Positions 1 to 10,912 of a DNA stretch of 64,000 nt are shown piece by piece. The notes under the pieces are model-generated. The model did not search any database and was not told the DNA's origin. It saw only the letters and a list, made by a program, of their open reading frames with translations. The stretch comes from Diogma glabrata. Taxonomy: Eukaryota > Arthropoda > Insecta > Diptera > Cylindrotomidae. The stretch spans positions 196,124,379-196,188,378 of the forward strand of contig OY856188.1 in NCBI GenBank assembly GCA_963693315.1, written 5' to 3'. The position numbers and the translations under genes are program-made. Within the stretch, counting starts at the first letter, position 1. Every line of letters begins with the position of its first letter.

Positions 1-919
1 CACCAAATGCAAACAAGCTCACTTATAATTCCTTAAAATTTGATCCCTTTCAAATGGTTACTGATATCAAATCAAATCAAATATCAAATTTCAAAACTCG
101 CAATTTTTCCAAACTTTTTTTAAAGTATTTGTTTAACAAATGAAAATTGCATATATGTTTTTCTCCCATTTGCCATACAATCATTCAAATCTTTTTTCAA
201 ATATTTATTTTATTGAAAAATTTTCCATTTGTTTTCAATTTGCAATTTTCATTCTACATTTGTTTCGTTCGACTTAAAGTTTATATTATAATTTTGTTAT
301 AAAGCTTTTTAGTTTTTTTTTTCATACAAAAAAAAAAGGTTTTTCTCAATGTTTTGTTTTATTTTTTCAATCTTTCAATTGTAGAAGATTTTATGTTCTA
401 CTTGTTTGTGTGTTTTTTTATTTTTTCAAAATAAAAGAATAAATTGATTTTTTTCTTAACAATTTTCGTAAGAATTTTTTTTTTTCTATTATTTCTTTTT
501 GGATAGACCAACAACTGTGTTCTGAAAAGTTTGTTAGGATTTGTTTTATATATCATTTAAATAGAAAATTTCTTCTACAAAATAACAACAGAAAATAGTT
601 TTTAGATTAGAGTTGAACCAAGCTAACATAATAATATATCTATATATGCTGGTTTTAATGGTGATGTGATGAAAAATAAACTTGTGATCTTTTTTATGGT
701 TATGTTATCAAACTAGTTTAGTTTGTATTTCAATTGTTGGTTGAAAATTAAATTTGTTCAGAAATGAGAAAATTGCCATCTGCTGGTCAAAAAATTTTAA
801 TATGCGTTTTCTAATGAATGGAAAGAAACTTTTACCAATCAATACCCTGAGACCAGAGTTGGACAAAATACTGTTTTTTTTTTATTTAAAACAGTTTTTT
901 ATTTATTTGTTTTCAATAT
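1..919. other. AT-rich DNA, no feature seen
   Basis: Homopolymer-rich A/T sequence with short direct repeats such as atcaaatcaaatatcaaat near the start. I see no convincing coding frame, RNA or terminal repeat. Short open frames here look like chance. Confidence 0.6.
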
Positions 920-1260
920 GTTTTATACTACAATGAAACCAGGCAAACCAGGCTTGGGCCAAGTCTGGCAAATAAAACTTGGGCCAGGTCTGCCAAACCA
1001 ATTTTTTTCCAGACCTCCTTTAAATGTATGGAAAGAGGTTGTGGAAAGAGTAATATATATAAGAATAAAAAATAAACATAATATGGCTTGCACATGTTTA
1101 CAATGAGTTATACTGGTGAATAACGCATAATATAATAATCTGAATCATGGTTCAGTCTAGGCATTTACAACTGGCCCAGACTGAAACTAAACTTAGCTAG
1201 TCAAGGCCTGGCTCGCCAATACAGGCCCGATATTGGGTCGTTGTTTATTATTGGCAGCTC
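920..1260. repeat. GC-richer patch with CCAGGC/TGGGCC motif repeats
   Basis: About 340 bases stand out from the AT-rich background. Variants of 'ttgggccaRgtctgSca' recur near 953, 983 and 1171, together with accaggcaaaccaggc and aaggcctggctcgcc. Palindromic GGCC-centred words dominate. This looks like a decayed mobile-element end or minisatellite seed. No target-site duplication or coding content is visible. Confidence 0.3.
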
Positions 1261-2540
1261 CTACCCGGAAATTATGCGATCTATATTTATGTTCTAAGTC
1301 TCGAATGAACTGAAAAGATTATGGAAAATATGTAAAAAATTTGATTAAATAAAAAAATTGAGTTTCCGGCGATTGTAAATTACGGATCGGATTACCATAA
1401 GAATATTGCTTAACTTTATTTCGCATTTTAGTCCAAATAAATTGGAATCTACACAAGAAGAACGATACTGAATTTACGCAATGAATTTGGTTTTTGCATC
1501 ACAATTGACTGCCAAAAAACTCATTCGCTCAGGCTGCGTTCATTTGATTGCATTTTATGCAAAGTATTTGCGACTGTTTTTAAATTTGATAAACGTTCTG
1601 AGTCGTTTTTACCAAGTCCATGTTAGCCATCTGCAAAAAATGTTAAATTAAGTCAATGAGATATGTAACCTAGTTTTACAAATCTCATACCAAATCGCCA
1701 ATTTGCTTTTCAAAATTAGGTTGTTCCTTTTCACATATTGGCGAATTTCACGTGCTCCTTCATCGAACGTCTGTCGGCAATCGAATACCAGTCTTTAAAA
1801 CAAAAGTTTTTAAAGCAAACCAACTTTACCTGAGACGATAAGCTTTTTTTATTGTTTTTACTTTAAACAGTTTTGGAAATAAAATCACGAACGTCATAAG
1901 TTAAGCAATTCGATTAAGGTTAAATACAGAAATGTTCGCCAAACCCCAACCCAGCCCCCTACATAAACACCGATTACCATAAAAAGGTTAAATTATTTCC
2001 AGTAAAAATCTCTTATACTATTTGTAACTGTGAACGATTAACTAAAGATTTCCAATTTTATTAACCATAAAAGTACATATACATTCGAAAACCTATTGCT
2101 TTAGACTTTCCTTCGTTTTTTTGTTTAATAAATGTTAAATTGTCTACATAACCCAAGTAATAGAAAAGAAGGTAAAACTACAAGTAAATAAAATAAAAAA
2201 GCGAAACACGGTAAGAAAAGTTTATAAATAATTGAATGTCATAAGAGGATATATTTCCTGTTTCTTTTCCATCTATAAAAAAAACCATATAAGGAAAATA
2301 AAAAATAAATGTTTATCTTTGTAAGTAGATTTGATGGAAAATATTAAATAACTTAATATGATTACTTGTAAACATTTAAATGATGAAGGTATCTACGTTA
2401 GTTTGATTAAAGTTAAGTACCTCAAGATGTTGGTATTGTATAGATTAAATGATTAAATAGATTATATTTAAGACATGATTGGTACATTTGATTTCATCTG
2501 AAAAAAAAAACACAAGATTAGAAATAGAAGCATGATTTGA
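1261..2540. other. AT-rich DNA, no feature seen
   Basis: No coding frame longer than chance, no clear repeats and no RNA structure recognised. The patch at 1925-1975 is C-rich (caaaccccaacccagccccc) but has no further context. Confidence 0.5.
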
Positions 2541-2544
2541 TGTC

Positions 2545-2720
2545 AAATTTTGATGACTCACAGTTCGTATTGCATCCTTTTTAACAGAGTCAAAAAGAGC
2601 CAGGATGGAAACAGATGTAGTGTCACAAAATGGACATCTGAGTGAAATTCAGGAGTGAAGTTTTTTGGATATAGAATGAAATTTTGTCTGCATTTATTGA
2701 TTGTTCTAAAACTTAGAGGG
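2545..2720 (-). pseudogene. Jockey-like LINE ORF2 3' fragment
   Basis: The minus strand reads SILALFDSVKKDAIRT-like sequence, matching the 'LLDSVQKRAIRLI' segment found near the C-terminus of Jockey-type non-LTR retrotransposon ORF2 proteins, downstream of the RT domain. Equivalent segments occur on the same strand at 28.1 kb and 52.1 kb, so it belongs to a family dispersed in this window. A second short patch at about 2988-3025, also minus, reads ASEFYLHLSDFF-like, the segment that normally lies just C-terminal to this one, yet it sits upstream. The copy is therefore rearranged. No full domain or active site remains. Confidence 0.55.
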
Positions 2721-3329
2721 TCGTTAAACTCCATTGGGGTCACTAAAAAATTGTTCTAGGGTGGACTTGGGCCCTGGCCAGTGGCCCTGCAATATTACGG
2801 GGAGTAAAATAATAAAAGTTCTCGTATGCATTTCTTTCAATACAACGAGAATTGATATTTGAGCTTAATTTTCAATTTTGCTGTCATTTATGTATTTTTA
2901 TTTCCTAGAGTACATTGTGCAATGTGTTATTTAAGTTAAGTTCTTTAGATATATATTTGTGTAAAAAATAAATCTTTAAAATATAAAAAAAGTCAGACAA
3001 GTGCAAATAAAATTCGCTCGCCAAGGGTGCTGTGAATTTAAAAGAACACAATATCAAAAATAATTGACAAAATGTTGTGGTTGTAATGTATATTATTGCC
3101 AAACCATAGACGCATAACAAAATAAGTGTTTAATCGTAAATGTCAATAGTAAGCTACAATCACATATGTACATTGATCAAAAATCACACCAAAAATATTA
3201 CTTCACGTTAAAACTTATCCATATTTGTTTATAGTAACTCAAGATATATTCAATTACACCAGCTTGTAAATGGTTTAAATTTGACTTTTTTATCTATCAA
3301 TCAAGTTTCGAAATTTAGGGGAGGTGGAG

Positions 3330-4520
3330 AAGCTACATACTAAAAATATTTTTTTTACAATAACACAAAAACTGTGCATTGCAAAATTCTAAGAAAAATC
3401 GTAATGTTTCTTGGACTTAGTGCCCTAAGACCCCTCATTTGGGTCAAAAATGGATTTTTTTACTCTTCCACACCCATCCCCTAACAAGACAGAAATATAA
3501 TTATTTGAGACTTGGCTATGATTTTTGTTAAAAATTTACCAATTTTCCTGTCTCTGTGAATTTTTTCAAATTTTTCTGTCAATTATCGTCGAAACCTAGG
3601 CGGCGGAACGGTCTGAAAGTTGGACTTTTTGACAATAACTCAAAAACTGCGCACCGCAAAATTCTAAAATAATTTGCAATGATTTTTAAATTAGGTGCTC
3701 TTTTAAATGACACCCCACTCACTTGGGTCGATAAAGGTCCCTCTCCACTCGTCCCTTAAACACACAGAAATATAATTATTTGAGATTCCGCTATGATTTT
3801 CATTCAAAATTTACCGCATTCCCTAACTTTGTGAATTTTTCTGTCAATCAGTGTTGAAACGTAGGGGGAGGGGAGGGTTGAGTGATCGGTCTGAAAGTTT
3901 CACCTTTTTTGACAATCATTCAAAAACTGTAAACCGCAAAATTTTAAAAAAAATTGCAATGTGTTCCTAATTAAATGTTCCTAATTAGGTGCTCTTTCAA
4001 ATGGCACCCCACTTGATCACGTTTTAAATAGGGTTTTCACTCCTTCTAATTTCCACCCCCTTAATAAATATAATTATGAGTATGTGTCACTTTTATATAT
4101 TTTTTATTAAAACTTACTAATTTTTCTATATTCCCCATACATACATTTGAAGATTTTCGATCAGTTAGGTTCTGAGCTAATCGAGGTAAGAAAACATGAA
4201 GAAAACGTCAATATTCAAAATTACACAAAAAATGGTGAAGTGTAAAATTCCAAAATAAATTTTTAAGGAATACTGGAATGAAGCCCCTTTCATATTATGA
4301 TAAACTACTTGAATCTATAAAAAAATGTATTTTCTCAAAGGTCTCACATCGTACCCCTGTAAGCCAAACGAAAACAACTTTAGTGTTTGACAGATTAATT
4401 TTATACGCACCTCAAATCTCAGGACCATAGCATTTGTAGTTTACGAGATAATCGGTATAATGTGCAAAAATCGTTTCACTCTCACCAATAGGGTTCGTTG
4501 TAAAAAACGGAACCCTAAAA
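3330..4520. repeat. ~285-bp tandem-repeat element, copy 1
   Basis: About three diverged head-to-tail units occur, beginning near 3355, 3640 and 3915. Each carries 'caaaaactg(t/c)gcaccgcaaaattctaa', 'gacaccccacttgg(g)tc', 'tataattatttgaga..gctatgattttt' and 'gtgaattttttcaaatttttctgtcaat'. The right end has 'caccaataggg' and 'acggaaccctaaaaa', a short inverted pair (AGGGTTCCGT/ACGGAACCCT type). The same end structure and internal units recur at about 14.0-15.4 kb and 51.4-52.0 kb. I infer a dispersed non-coding mobile element with internal tandem duplication; its class is unknown. Confidence 0.55.
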
Positions 4521-4610
4521 ATAAAAGAAAAAAAGGTACTCACTTGCCTTTTGCAATTCGAAATCATATTTCATATTCTCTTAAAAAAACTATTTTTGAC
4601 AAATGTTTAA

Positions 4611-4678
4611 GTGTTTCGTGTCGGAATTGAAATCACACTCATCAGACACACCCTAGTTCAATTCCTGGTGGCTTACAA
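4611..4678 (-). ncRNA. Hammerhead ribozyme, type III, partly decayed copy
   Basis: On the minus strand all core blocks are present in order: GUA before the predicted cleavage site (plus 4674-4676), the CUGAUGA box (plus 4639-4645) and GAAA (plus 4614-4617). Stem II closes with GUGU/ACAC. Stem III is 3 bp around the conserved A-U and C-G pairs. Stem I pairs only partly (two mismatches near the core, then CACC/GGUG), unlike the perfect stem of the sister copy at 8.8 kb. By family knowledge, hammerheads in animal genomes often reside in Penelope-like elements or small retroelements and process their transcripts. Activity of this copy is doubtful. Confidence 0.7.
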
Positions 4679-4819
4679 ACTCACTCAAACTCAAAATTTG
4701 TGCAATACAATATTTAATTTGCTTGACTCAGCAATGACAGCATTTTTGAATAGTCTTTTTATATAGCAGTTGCTCGAGCATAAATGTGACAGGGCTTAAA
4801 TAAGGTCCTTTTCAAGTTT

Positions 4820-5310
4820 ACCCTAGTCTGGATGAGGCTTTGGTAGGGTAGCCTGATTGGGCCCTGATCATGAGTGTTACGCTTTTTCCCTATCAGGTCT
4901 TGATTGGGATTACTGGATCAGACCCTGATTGTGATAATCGGATCAGACCCTGATTGGGATAATCGAATCAGACCCTGATTGGGATAATCGGATCAGGCGC
5001 TGATTGGAATTTTCGAACCACACCCTGATATGTATTTATATATTATATACATAAATTAATGAAAATAAAATAAAAAAATTAAAACACCCTAATCATTATT
5101 ATTATACTCTTTGAGCCGAGATGCGATAACATAAACATACATGAAAATTAACCAAACCAAATGAAACTTCAGCTAGGGGTCAAATCGGTCAATTAGGCCC
5201 GGAAAAGGCCCACATCAGATTGCCCTAGTAAGGCTTGCTCTTTCTGAACTGACAAGGACATGATCACGTCCTGACTGTATTCAGGCTTTCCCTAACTAAT
5301 TTCTGCTTGG
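4820..5310. repeat. Minisatellite-bearing element with 25-bp units
   Basis: From 4891 to about 5035, five to six units of 'gatcagaccctgattgggataatcg' (25 bp) occur head to tail with point changes, the last ones degenerate. Flanks on both sides are rich in related CCTGAT/ATCAGG and GGCC words (4800-4890 and 5165-5310). The array probably grew inside a larger non-coding mobile element. No open frame, terminal inverted repeat or duplication was identified. Confidence 0.6.
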
Positions 5311-6430
5311 GTGGCCCGTTTTAACTGCTATGCCATTCTTGATTGTTTATTTATGAATTGATTGAACTGCCACATTTATTCTTATTCATCATTGCAAAAT
5401 AAATACTATTTGTATATCTAAAAAGTTTATATCTAAACTACAAAATAACAAACAAATATATAAAAGAAAACCAAATATTTCAAGTTTAGTTACATCAAGT
5501 AACAAAAAAACATTTCAATGATAAAACATTAAATCAAATAATTACGCTATTTCTTATATTAATTAAGGTCGTTTACAAAATTCAATTTAGAGTAAGAAAC
5601 ATATTTCAAAGTCTAAAAGTAATTTTATAGGATATAACAGTACTGTTCAACCAACAGCCCTCGGGCCATCCGGCCGGTGTGGTTTGTTCACTTTGGTTTG
5701 AAAATATTTCGTTAGTTAAAATATTTTTGTAATATGGAAAATAAAAATTTCTACATATAATTACTGAATCTACATATTTTAACTTCAATTGAAATCCAAA
5801 ATTTTGTATTTCTATTATGTTATGGGACAATATGAAGTTTGAATTTGAAATAGAAAATTTTCATTTGAAACGTGACATTTTCGGTGAGGCAAGAATAACT
5901 ATGAAGATTTTTAAGCTTCAGATCCATAATATTTGTATAGCTTAACTACCGATGCAGCTCCATAGATGATAAGAACTCAAATTGTAGTAATTGAATAATT
6001 GTATATCAGAGCTATGTGCAAAATTCTTATAAATGGAAAATGTAATGAAAATCATTGTGTCTACTGTCGATTTTATAAGATCAAAAGACCTCAATCACAG
6101 AAAATTTCAAGCTTTTCTTTCTGAGATAGGATTTTTGTCAAGTTAGTACACTCAATAGATCGATGACTTTAACTCAATTCTGGTCTTTTTAAAAAGAATT
6201 AAAAACCTTCATGATAAGTAAAGAAAAGGATGTGTCTTACTTTGAAGATATTTTGTGGTTCAATGAACTGGCATTTTTTTATCTTACTAAATATTTTTTG
6301 GACCGTAATTTCAAGTCAAGAAGTTCAACTTGCTAATCAACAATTTCAAGATATTCAAAAATTTTCTAAAAAACTTAATTTACTGCAGAAACCGATGCGT
6401 ATTGAAAATATAGTATTTTAACATTTAACA
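5311..6430. other. AT-rich DNA, no feature seen
   Basis: Only a small GC-rich word cluster at 5655-5690 (ccctcgggccatccggccggtg) stands out. Nothing was recognised as a gene, RNA or mobile-element end. Confidence 0.45.
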
Positions 6431-6559
6431 CTTTGTAACATTTTCGACCATAGACAGTAGACAAAGCTACAATAAATTATTCCAAAAATGCCTCAATACT
6501 TGACAACTTATAAAAAATGAATTTGATGAAAGAATTAGAGATTTCAAAAATCGTGAACG

Positions 6560-7128
6560 ATTTCGACAATCGTGAAAAATCGTTATTTAAAACCCATTTG
6601 CCGCTGATGTAAATGCTCCTGATGCCAAGTTCCAATTCGAATTGATCGATGTCCAGAGCAACAATGTACTGAAGAGAGCTAATGTGGTACATCATCTTAC
6701 GATATTTTACAAAAAATATATCGGCACATTCACCTGACATAATTTTTAAAACAATATTGTGCTTTCGCTGAAGTTTTGTCAGCCAACCATCACTTGCACA
6801 AAAACCTGTAATATTCAGTTTTACAGCATACATTTTGGCTTTTTTTTAATTTTATTTCTCCAGTTAATGAATCGTTGGATGATCTCGCCTGTTTAATAAA
6901 ACCATAACTGCCTTTGCAGTGGTTCATTTTTAATACTCAAATTTTTTGAAGTTCTTGATTTCGTGCTATGATTTTTCTTTCTGTTTTAAAATCGCAGTTA
7001 GGGTACTAGGTGGTAGTTTGAATTCACAGGCAATGTCTATTTTCATTTTTCCAGTATCAAATTATGATAGAATATGAATATTCAATTTTTCATTGACTGT
7101 TAATAGCTGTAATTTCCTTTTTTCCATT
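6560..7128 (-). pseudogene. Tigger/pogo-type transposase, N-terminal remnant
   Basis: The minus strand begins with an ATG near 7126 (MEKRKLQLLTV..), then reads KMKIDIACEFKLPPSTL, a psq/CENP-B-type helix-turn-helix as at the N-terminus of pogo/Tigger transposases. A second DNA-binding block follows at about 6710-6800: FCASDGWLTKLQRKHNI then a GECADI-like end, the CENP-B HTH pattern 'F.AS.GWL..FK.RH.I'. Stops and frame changes separate the blocks, and the DDE nuclease domain is not recognisable beyond about 6600. The protein would bind element ends and cut and paste them; this copy is dead. No terminal inverted repeats were found. Confidence 0.7.
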
Positions 7129-7660
7129 TTGAAATAGAGGAAGCATTTTGCTTGTCTTTTATTTTCAACAGTATTTCCACATAATATTTGAGATGGAGAA
7201 TTATGAAATAAAGAAACAAATTTCAATGCAAACTTAATCGAAGGTTTATTTTGTTTGATATAGAAAGCATTACGAGATAGACGAATATATTGAGATAGAG
7301 AGATTTGATCGCAATTTGCCTAAAAAAATATTTGATTTTTGGCACGCGAAACAAAATAAATTTTCAATACGGTTCATCTTCAATTTAAGTTGGACGCCCC
7401 TGGTAAATAGTAAAGCACAAGTAGTTTTTCAAATGAGTTTGTTTTTTATTTTTAACAGCCACTCTTGTTTGGCCTAGTTAAGACCAAAAAGGGTCCAGAA
7501 CTATGGGAAACCGTTCCAAAGTCTTATGTATCGAGTTTTATTAAAATCATATGACAAGACAGAATTATTAATTTGGAGGGGTTTTTCTGTGAGCAATTAA
7601 GCTTAAGTCCATACTGGAAATCACTTGAATTTTGCAATTCGAAATAATTTTTTCATTTCC

Positions 7661-7903
7661 TGTAATGGAGAACTGGGCCCATTGGAAACACCAATGGATC
7701 AGTAGAGCCAGGCCGCGCATCTAGCGAGGTTGGAATCCCGGAACTATTCACAGCATGTGGGTTTGAGGAAGTGTACCTGCCATCCCAGCACAAATAAACA
7801 GTGTAGTCTAAATAAACCAGATCAGGAAGGGAACAAAAATGACAAAAGAGTAGACTCTGGCGACCCCATCGCTGAAGAAGCCGCGACCGTCACGAACACC
7901 CCA
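7661..7903 (+). mobile_element. LTR-like structured repeat, copy 1
   Basis: This repeat begins TGTAATGGAGAACTGG. A perfect 7-bp hairpin follows (CCATTGG 7679-7685, loop AAACA, CCAATGG 7691-7697), then 'ggccgcgcatctagcgaggtt', and about 197 bases in 'actcTGGCGACCCC' and 'aagccgcgacc'. Two further copies on the same strand (19574 and 28471) share the order of blocks, and the stems differ by compensatory changes. TGGCGACC at 7858 resembles the first eight bases of primer-binding sites matching tRNA-Arg, so the first ~197 bp could be a short LTR. The missing canonical CA end leaves a structured SINE-like element possible. Confidence 0.5.
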
Positions 7904-8770
7904 TTATTATATTGTATTTGTTTTAGATACATATTAGGTTTTGTAATATTAATCCAAGCAACACAATTTTTGTAACAGAAATCATCAAATGCATTTTTTT
8001 CTTAAGTAGTTTTCACATTACAGATATTTGATTTAAAATAATATTCTATTAGTTATGGGTGACATTTTAATTTTTTAACTTAACAGTTTTCATCTAGCCA
8101 CGCAAACAAGAAAAATACTAAAACCAAACCACAAATTGTTGAGGTTATGTTTTGGTTCATTCAATTTCTTTACTCCTTTTGAAAAAGTTTAATAATTTTT
8201 GATATATATCCTACAAACACCGCATAAACTAATTGATTAATTCACTATAAATAAATTTTGCTAATCTTATTATATTAATCTCATTCTGAGACGATTAATT
8301 TTAATGCTTTTAGTTTAACTAATTTCACGACATTTTGTTTTTTTTTGTACTGTCACAATTGTTAATAAATGATTTTATAATATTTCTCAGATGCGATTAA
8401 AACTATTATATTACTAACGATTATTATTACAAAAAAAACAAATAAATACAAATTGATTCACTAGATTTCTTATTATTTTTAATCTAAGAATGACCTTATT
8501 ATTAAGCAACAAGACATTCCATATTTTTTTACCCAACTCATCCGTAAAGGTTTTAATGCCAACTCATTAAAAATTTAAGGTCAACTCATCATTTTAATCG
8601 GTTGGATTCTCGTATTTATAATCATAACAAACATTCGTAATCTACGTTTATTAATAATGAATAATACTGTTGTGTGAAAACGTAGAAATTGCAGTCGCAC
8701 TGCAGAACCACACAATGCAACTGATGAAACACCCTCATATCATTTCTCTAAAACTCCTTTAGAAATTTTT
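7904..8770. other. AT-rich DNA, no feature seen
   Basis: No frame or repeat of note. 'ctgatgaaac' at about 8721 is a lone hammerhead-core look-alike without stems. Confidence 0.5.
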
Positions 8771-8773
8771 TTG

Positions 8774-8841
8774 GTGTTTCGTGCCAGGATTCGAACTCAC
8801 ACTCATCAGAGACACATGTTCAAATCCCGTGTGTCTTACAC
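8774..8841 (-). ncRNA. Hammerhead ribozyme, type III, intact fold
   Basis: A complete type III hammerhead folds on the minus strand. Stem III is GUGU (plus 8838-8841) with ACAC (plus 8774-8777), 4 bp. The cleavage triplet GUA is at plus 8837-8839. Stem I is AGACACA/UGUGUCU (plus 8830-8836 with 8810-8816), 7 perfect bp closing a 13-nt loop. The CUGAUGA box is at plus 8803-8809. Stem II is GUGU/GGCAC with further A-U and G-C pairs after one mismatch (plus 8781-8802). GAAA is at plus 8777-8780. Every invariant core base is present. Self-cleavage is predicted just 3' of the GUA. The host element is unknown; Penelope-like elements are known carriers. Confidence 0.85.
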
Positions 8842-8967
8842 ATATTAATGATTCAAATAAACAATTGTTTGTCAGACTCTGCCCCCTCCTCCGGAGCAGA
8901 AAGTATTCACCAATTCAGAAAAACCTTAACTGTTACATAAATATATACCTTAACTGTTACATATATA

Positions 8968-9429
8968 TGTCACATATGTTGAGTAGAGAAATAGTCTTCA
9001 GTCAGTCAGCTGGATTCGTTAGCGTTTGGAGTGGTTGGGGCTCCAAAGTTTGTAAAAAAACCATGTACCTTGCAACTACTTTCTAAAACCTGAAAATTGG
9101 TTTGAGAGCAGTATATTAATTAAAAATAAGTTTTATGATCGTCAGACACACAAATTCTGTAACCGAACTTGTCGGTCACGCGTTGAAGTTGTAAAAACGG
9201 TACATCGTGCAAGTACTTTCTAAAATCTGAAATTTAGTATACAGGTGAAGAATATTATTATAATCACAAAAAATGTAGTCAGTTAGTTTATTTCTTTAAC
9301 AGATGCCGTCAGTCGCCAATAAAATCATGCCGTTCTGTAATACGGCGTGCTCAATAAATATTAACACATATTGAACGGCATGATTTTATTGACGACTGAA
9401 GACTATTTCTTTACTCAACATGTGTGACA
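8968..9429. mobile_element. MITE with ~38-bp terminal inverted repeats and TA target sites
   Basis: The left end TGTCACATATGTTGAGTAGA (8968 on) continues to 'gtcttcagtc' and is the near-perfect inverse of the right end finishing 'ttactcaacatgtgtgaca' at 9429. Both ends are flanked by TA (8966-8967 and 9430-9431), as in Tc1/mariner-like insertions. Inside, a second inverted pair around 'caataaaatcatgccgttc' (about 9318-9336 and 9373-9392) and two copies of 'gcaa(c/g)tactttctaaaa(c/t)ctgaaa' about 140 bp apart give a nested palindrome. No coding capacity, so it would be mobilised in trans. Confidence 0.7.
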
Positions 9430-10002
9430 TAATATTAAAAAATCAGCCTTTATAAAATGCTTGCAATTTTATGTCGCTCGCCTCCCCAACTATTAACGGA
9501 GTTTTCAGTTTTCGAATTAAAGTTTTGTATAGATTTAAAAACGTAAGCGATACATATAACGAAATATGACATAGACGTATATTTACTATCATTTTTATTT
9601 TTTGAAGTAAAACTTCTTTAGGCGCGTTATGAGAATTTTGCAACGGAAGTTATCATTTGAACAGATATGTAACCACATATATTCATCTCTATCATACTAC
9701 AGTCTGATTTTGAATTTTAAACATGTACATGCACACAATTCCAAAAAACGAAAGTAAAAATTTAAGCACAATGAATTAAAAAAGAAATTAAAAGTAAAAA
9801 AGGCAAAAGGCATAAAAGGCGTACACGATTATCTGCAGTGTACTGAGTTTATTGACAAGTTATTATTGTTTGTCGGGAGTTTCTTTTGACGGCACACATA
9901 TTCTAAGGCTAAATTAAAGAGTATAGGAGAGTGTATATTTCTTTTAGAAATGATAAAATTTTAACTTTAAATTCTCAAAATAGTATCCATAAATTAAATT
10001 TT

Positions 10003-10063
10003 TTTTCCTACGATAGCATATAAAAAATAGATATTTTATATGCTATTGTAGGAAAAAAATTCA
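10003..10063. repeat. 25-bp-arm hairpin (cctacgatagcatataaaa)
   Basis: The arms 'ttttttcctacgatagcata' and 'tatgctattgtaggaaaaaa' are inverted copies around an AT loop, with one G-T type mismatch. Related words (actatcgtagaaaa) occur just downstream at 10120, and a second smaller hairpin (ttttcgtga/tcacgaaaa) lies at about 10158-10190. Perhaps a small foldback insertion; function unknown. Confidence 0.5.
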
Positions 10064-10479
10064 TGCAGGTTAGTGTAAAATAATTTTCCCTAACTATCGT
10101 GTATATATTTACTATCGTAGAAAAAAAGCATTTCCTACGCGAGATGAAAATGCTTTACATTTTCGTGAACGAATTTTCGCTCACGAAAAAAACAGCAAAA
10201 TGTAATATGTATATACTTTTAACATCGTTTTTACTCGTATGAGTAAAATTTTAATATTTTTGATTTCACTATCTTAGAGTGGATTTTATTATTTTCTTCC
10301 ATTCCATATGTAGAAACAAAAACGAGTACTTTTTTGCTATCCTTTAAATTTATTTGAATAACAACTTGCATAACAGGACAAAAGTAAATGTGTGAGCATA
10401 TGAAAAAAATGTAACCTTCCGGTGGCAACTACAAATATAGCTTAATTTTTTGTTTTTTTAACCATCATGATTGTGTGAG

Positions 10480-10912
10480 TTATTAATTAGTCTTATTATG
10501 GCCATGCGCATTAGTTTAAATCTATTGTTTTTATATAATCATAGCGAAATTGTTTTTGTTGATTTTTTTATAAAATACAATCGAAATTATTTATGAAATA
10601 CAATCAAAAAAGTATATTTCAGAAATCAATACTATCAAATAAATTGTTTTATTGTGTTTCGCATCATTCACGCAACAGAATAAAATGAACAGCTGTTTAT
10701 TTTATTCTATTAAGACAATTGTTGCCGGAAGGCGAAAACAATTCATTTGATTGTATTCCACTCTGAAATAAATTTTTTGATTGTATTTTATAAATAATTT
10801 GATTGTATTTTATAAAAAAATCAACAAAAATATTTTAGCTTTCTTTATATAAAAAATAATAAATTCAAAATAATGCGCATGTCCCTATCGAATATTGAAA
10901 AGGCCACTATGA
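10480..10912. mobile_element. Foldback/MITE-like element with ~150-bp inverted arms
   Basis: The left arm runs from 'ttattatggccatgcgcatta' through 'ttgttgatttttttataaaa', 'tacaatc..attattta', 'aaatacaatcaaaaaa' and 'tttatttcag'. It is repeated in inverse from about 10740 to 10910, ending 'aataatgcgcatg...ggccactatgatt'. A ~60-bp non-paired centre around 10650-10740 contains aacagctgttt. Arms match closely apart from small indels, and there is no coding frame. A 20-base insertion separates the GGCC and GCGCATT blocks on the right arm. Confidence 0.65.

Noticed and set aside
5606..5830. 74-codon minus-strand open frame
   Set aside because: No recognisable domain and AT-driven composition; probably chance.
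8715..8735. 'ctgatgaaac' resembling a hammerhead core
   Set aside because: No stem II between the boxes and no flanking stems; chance match.
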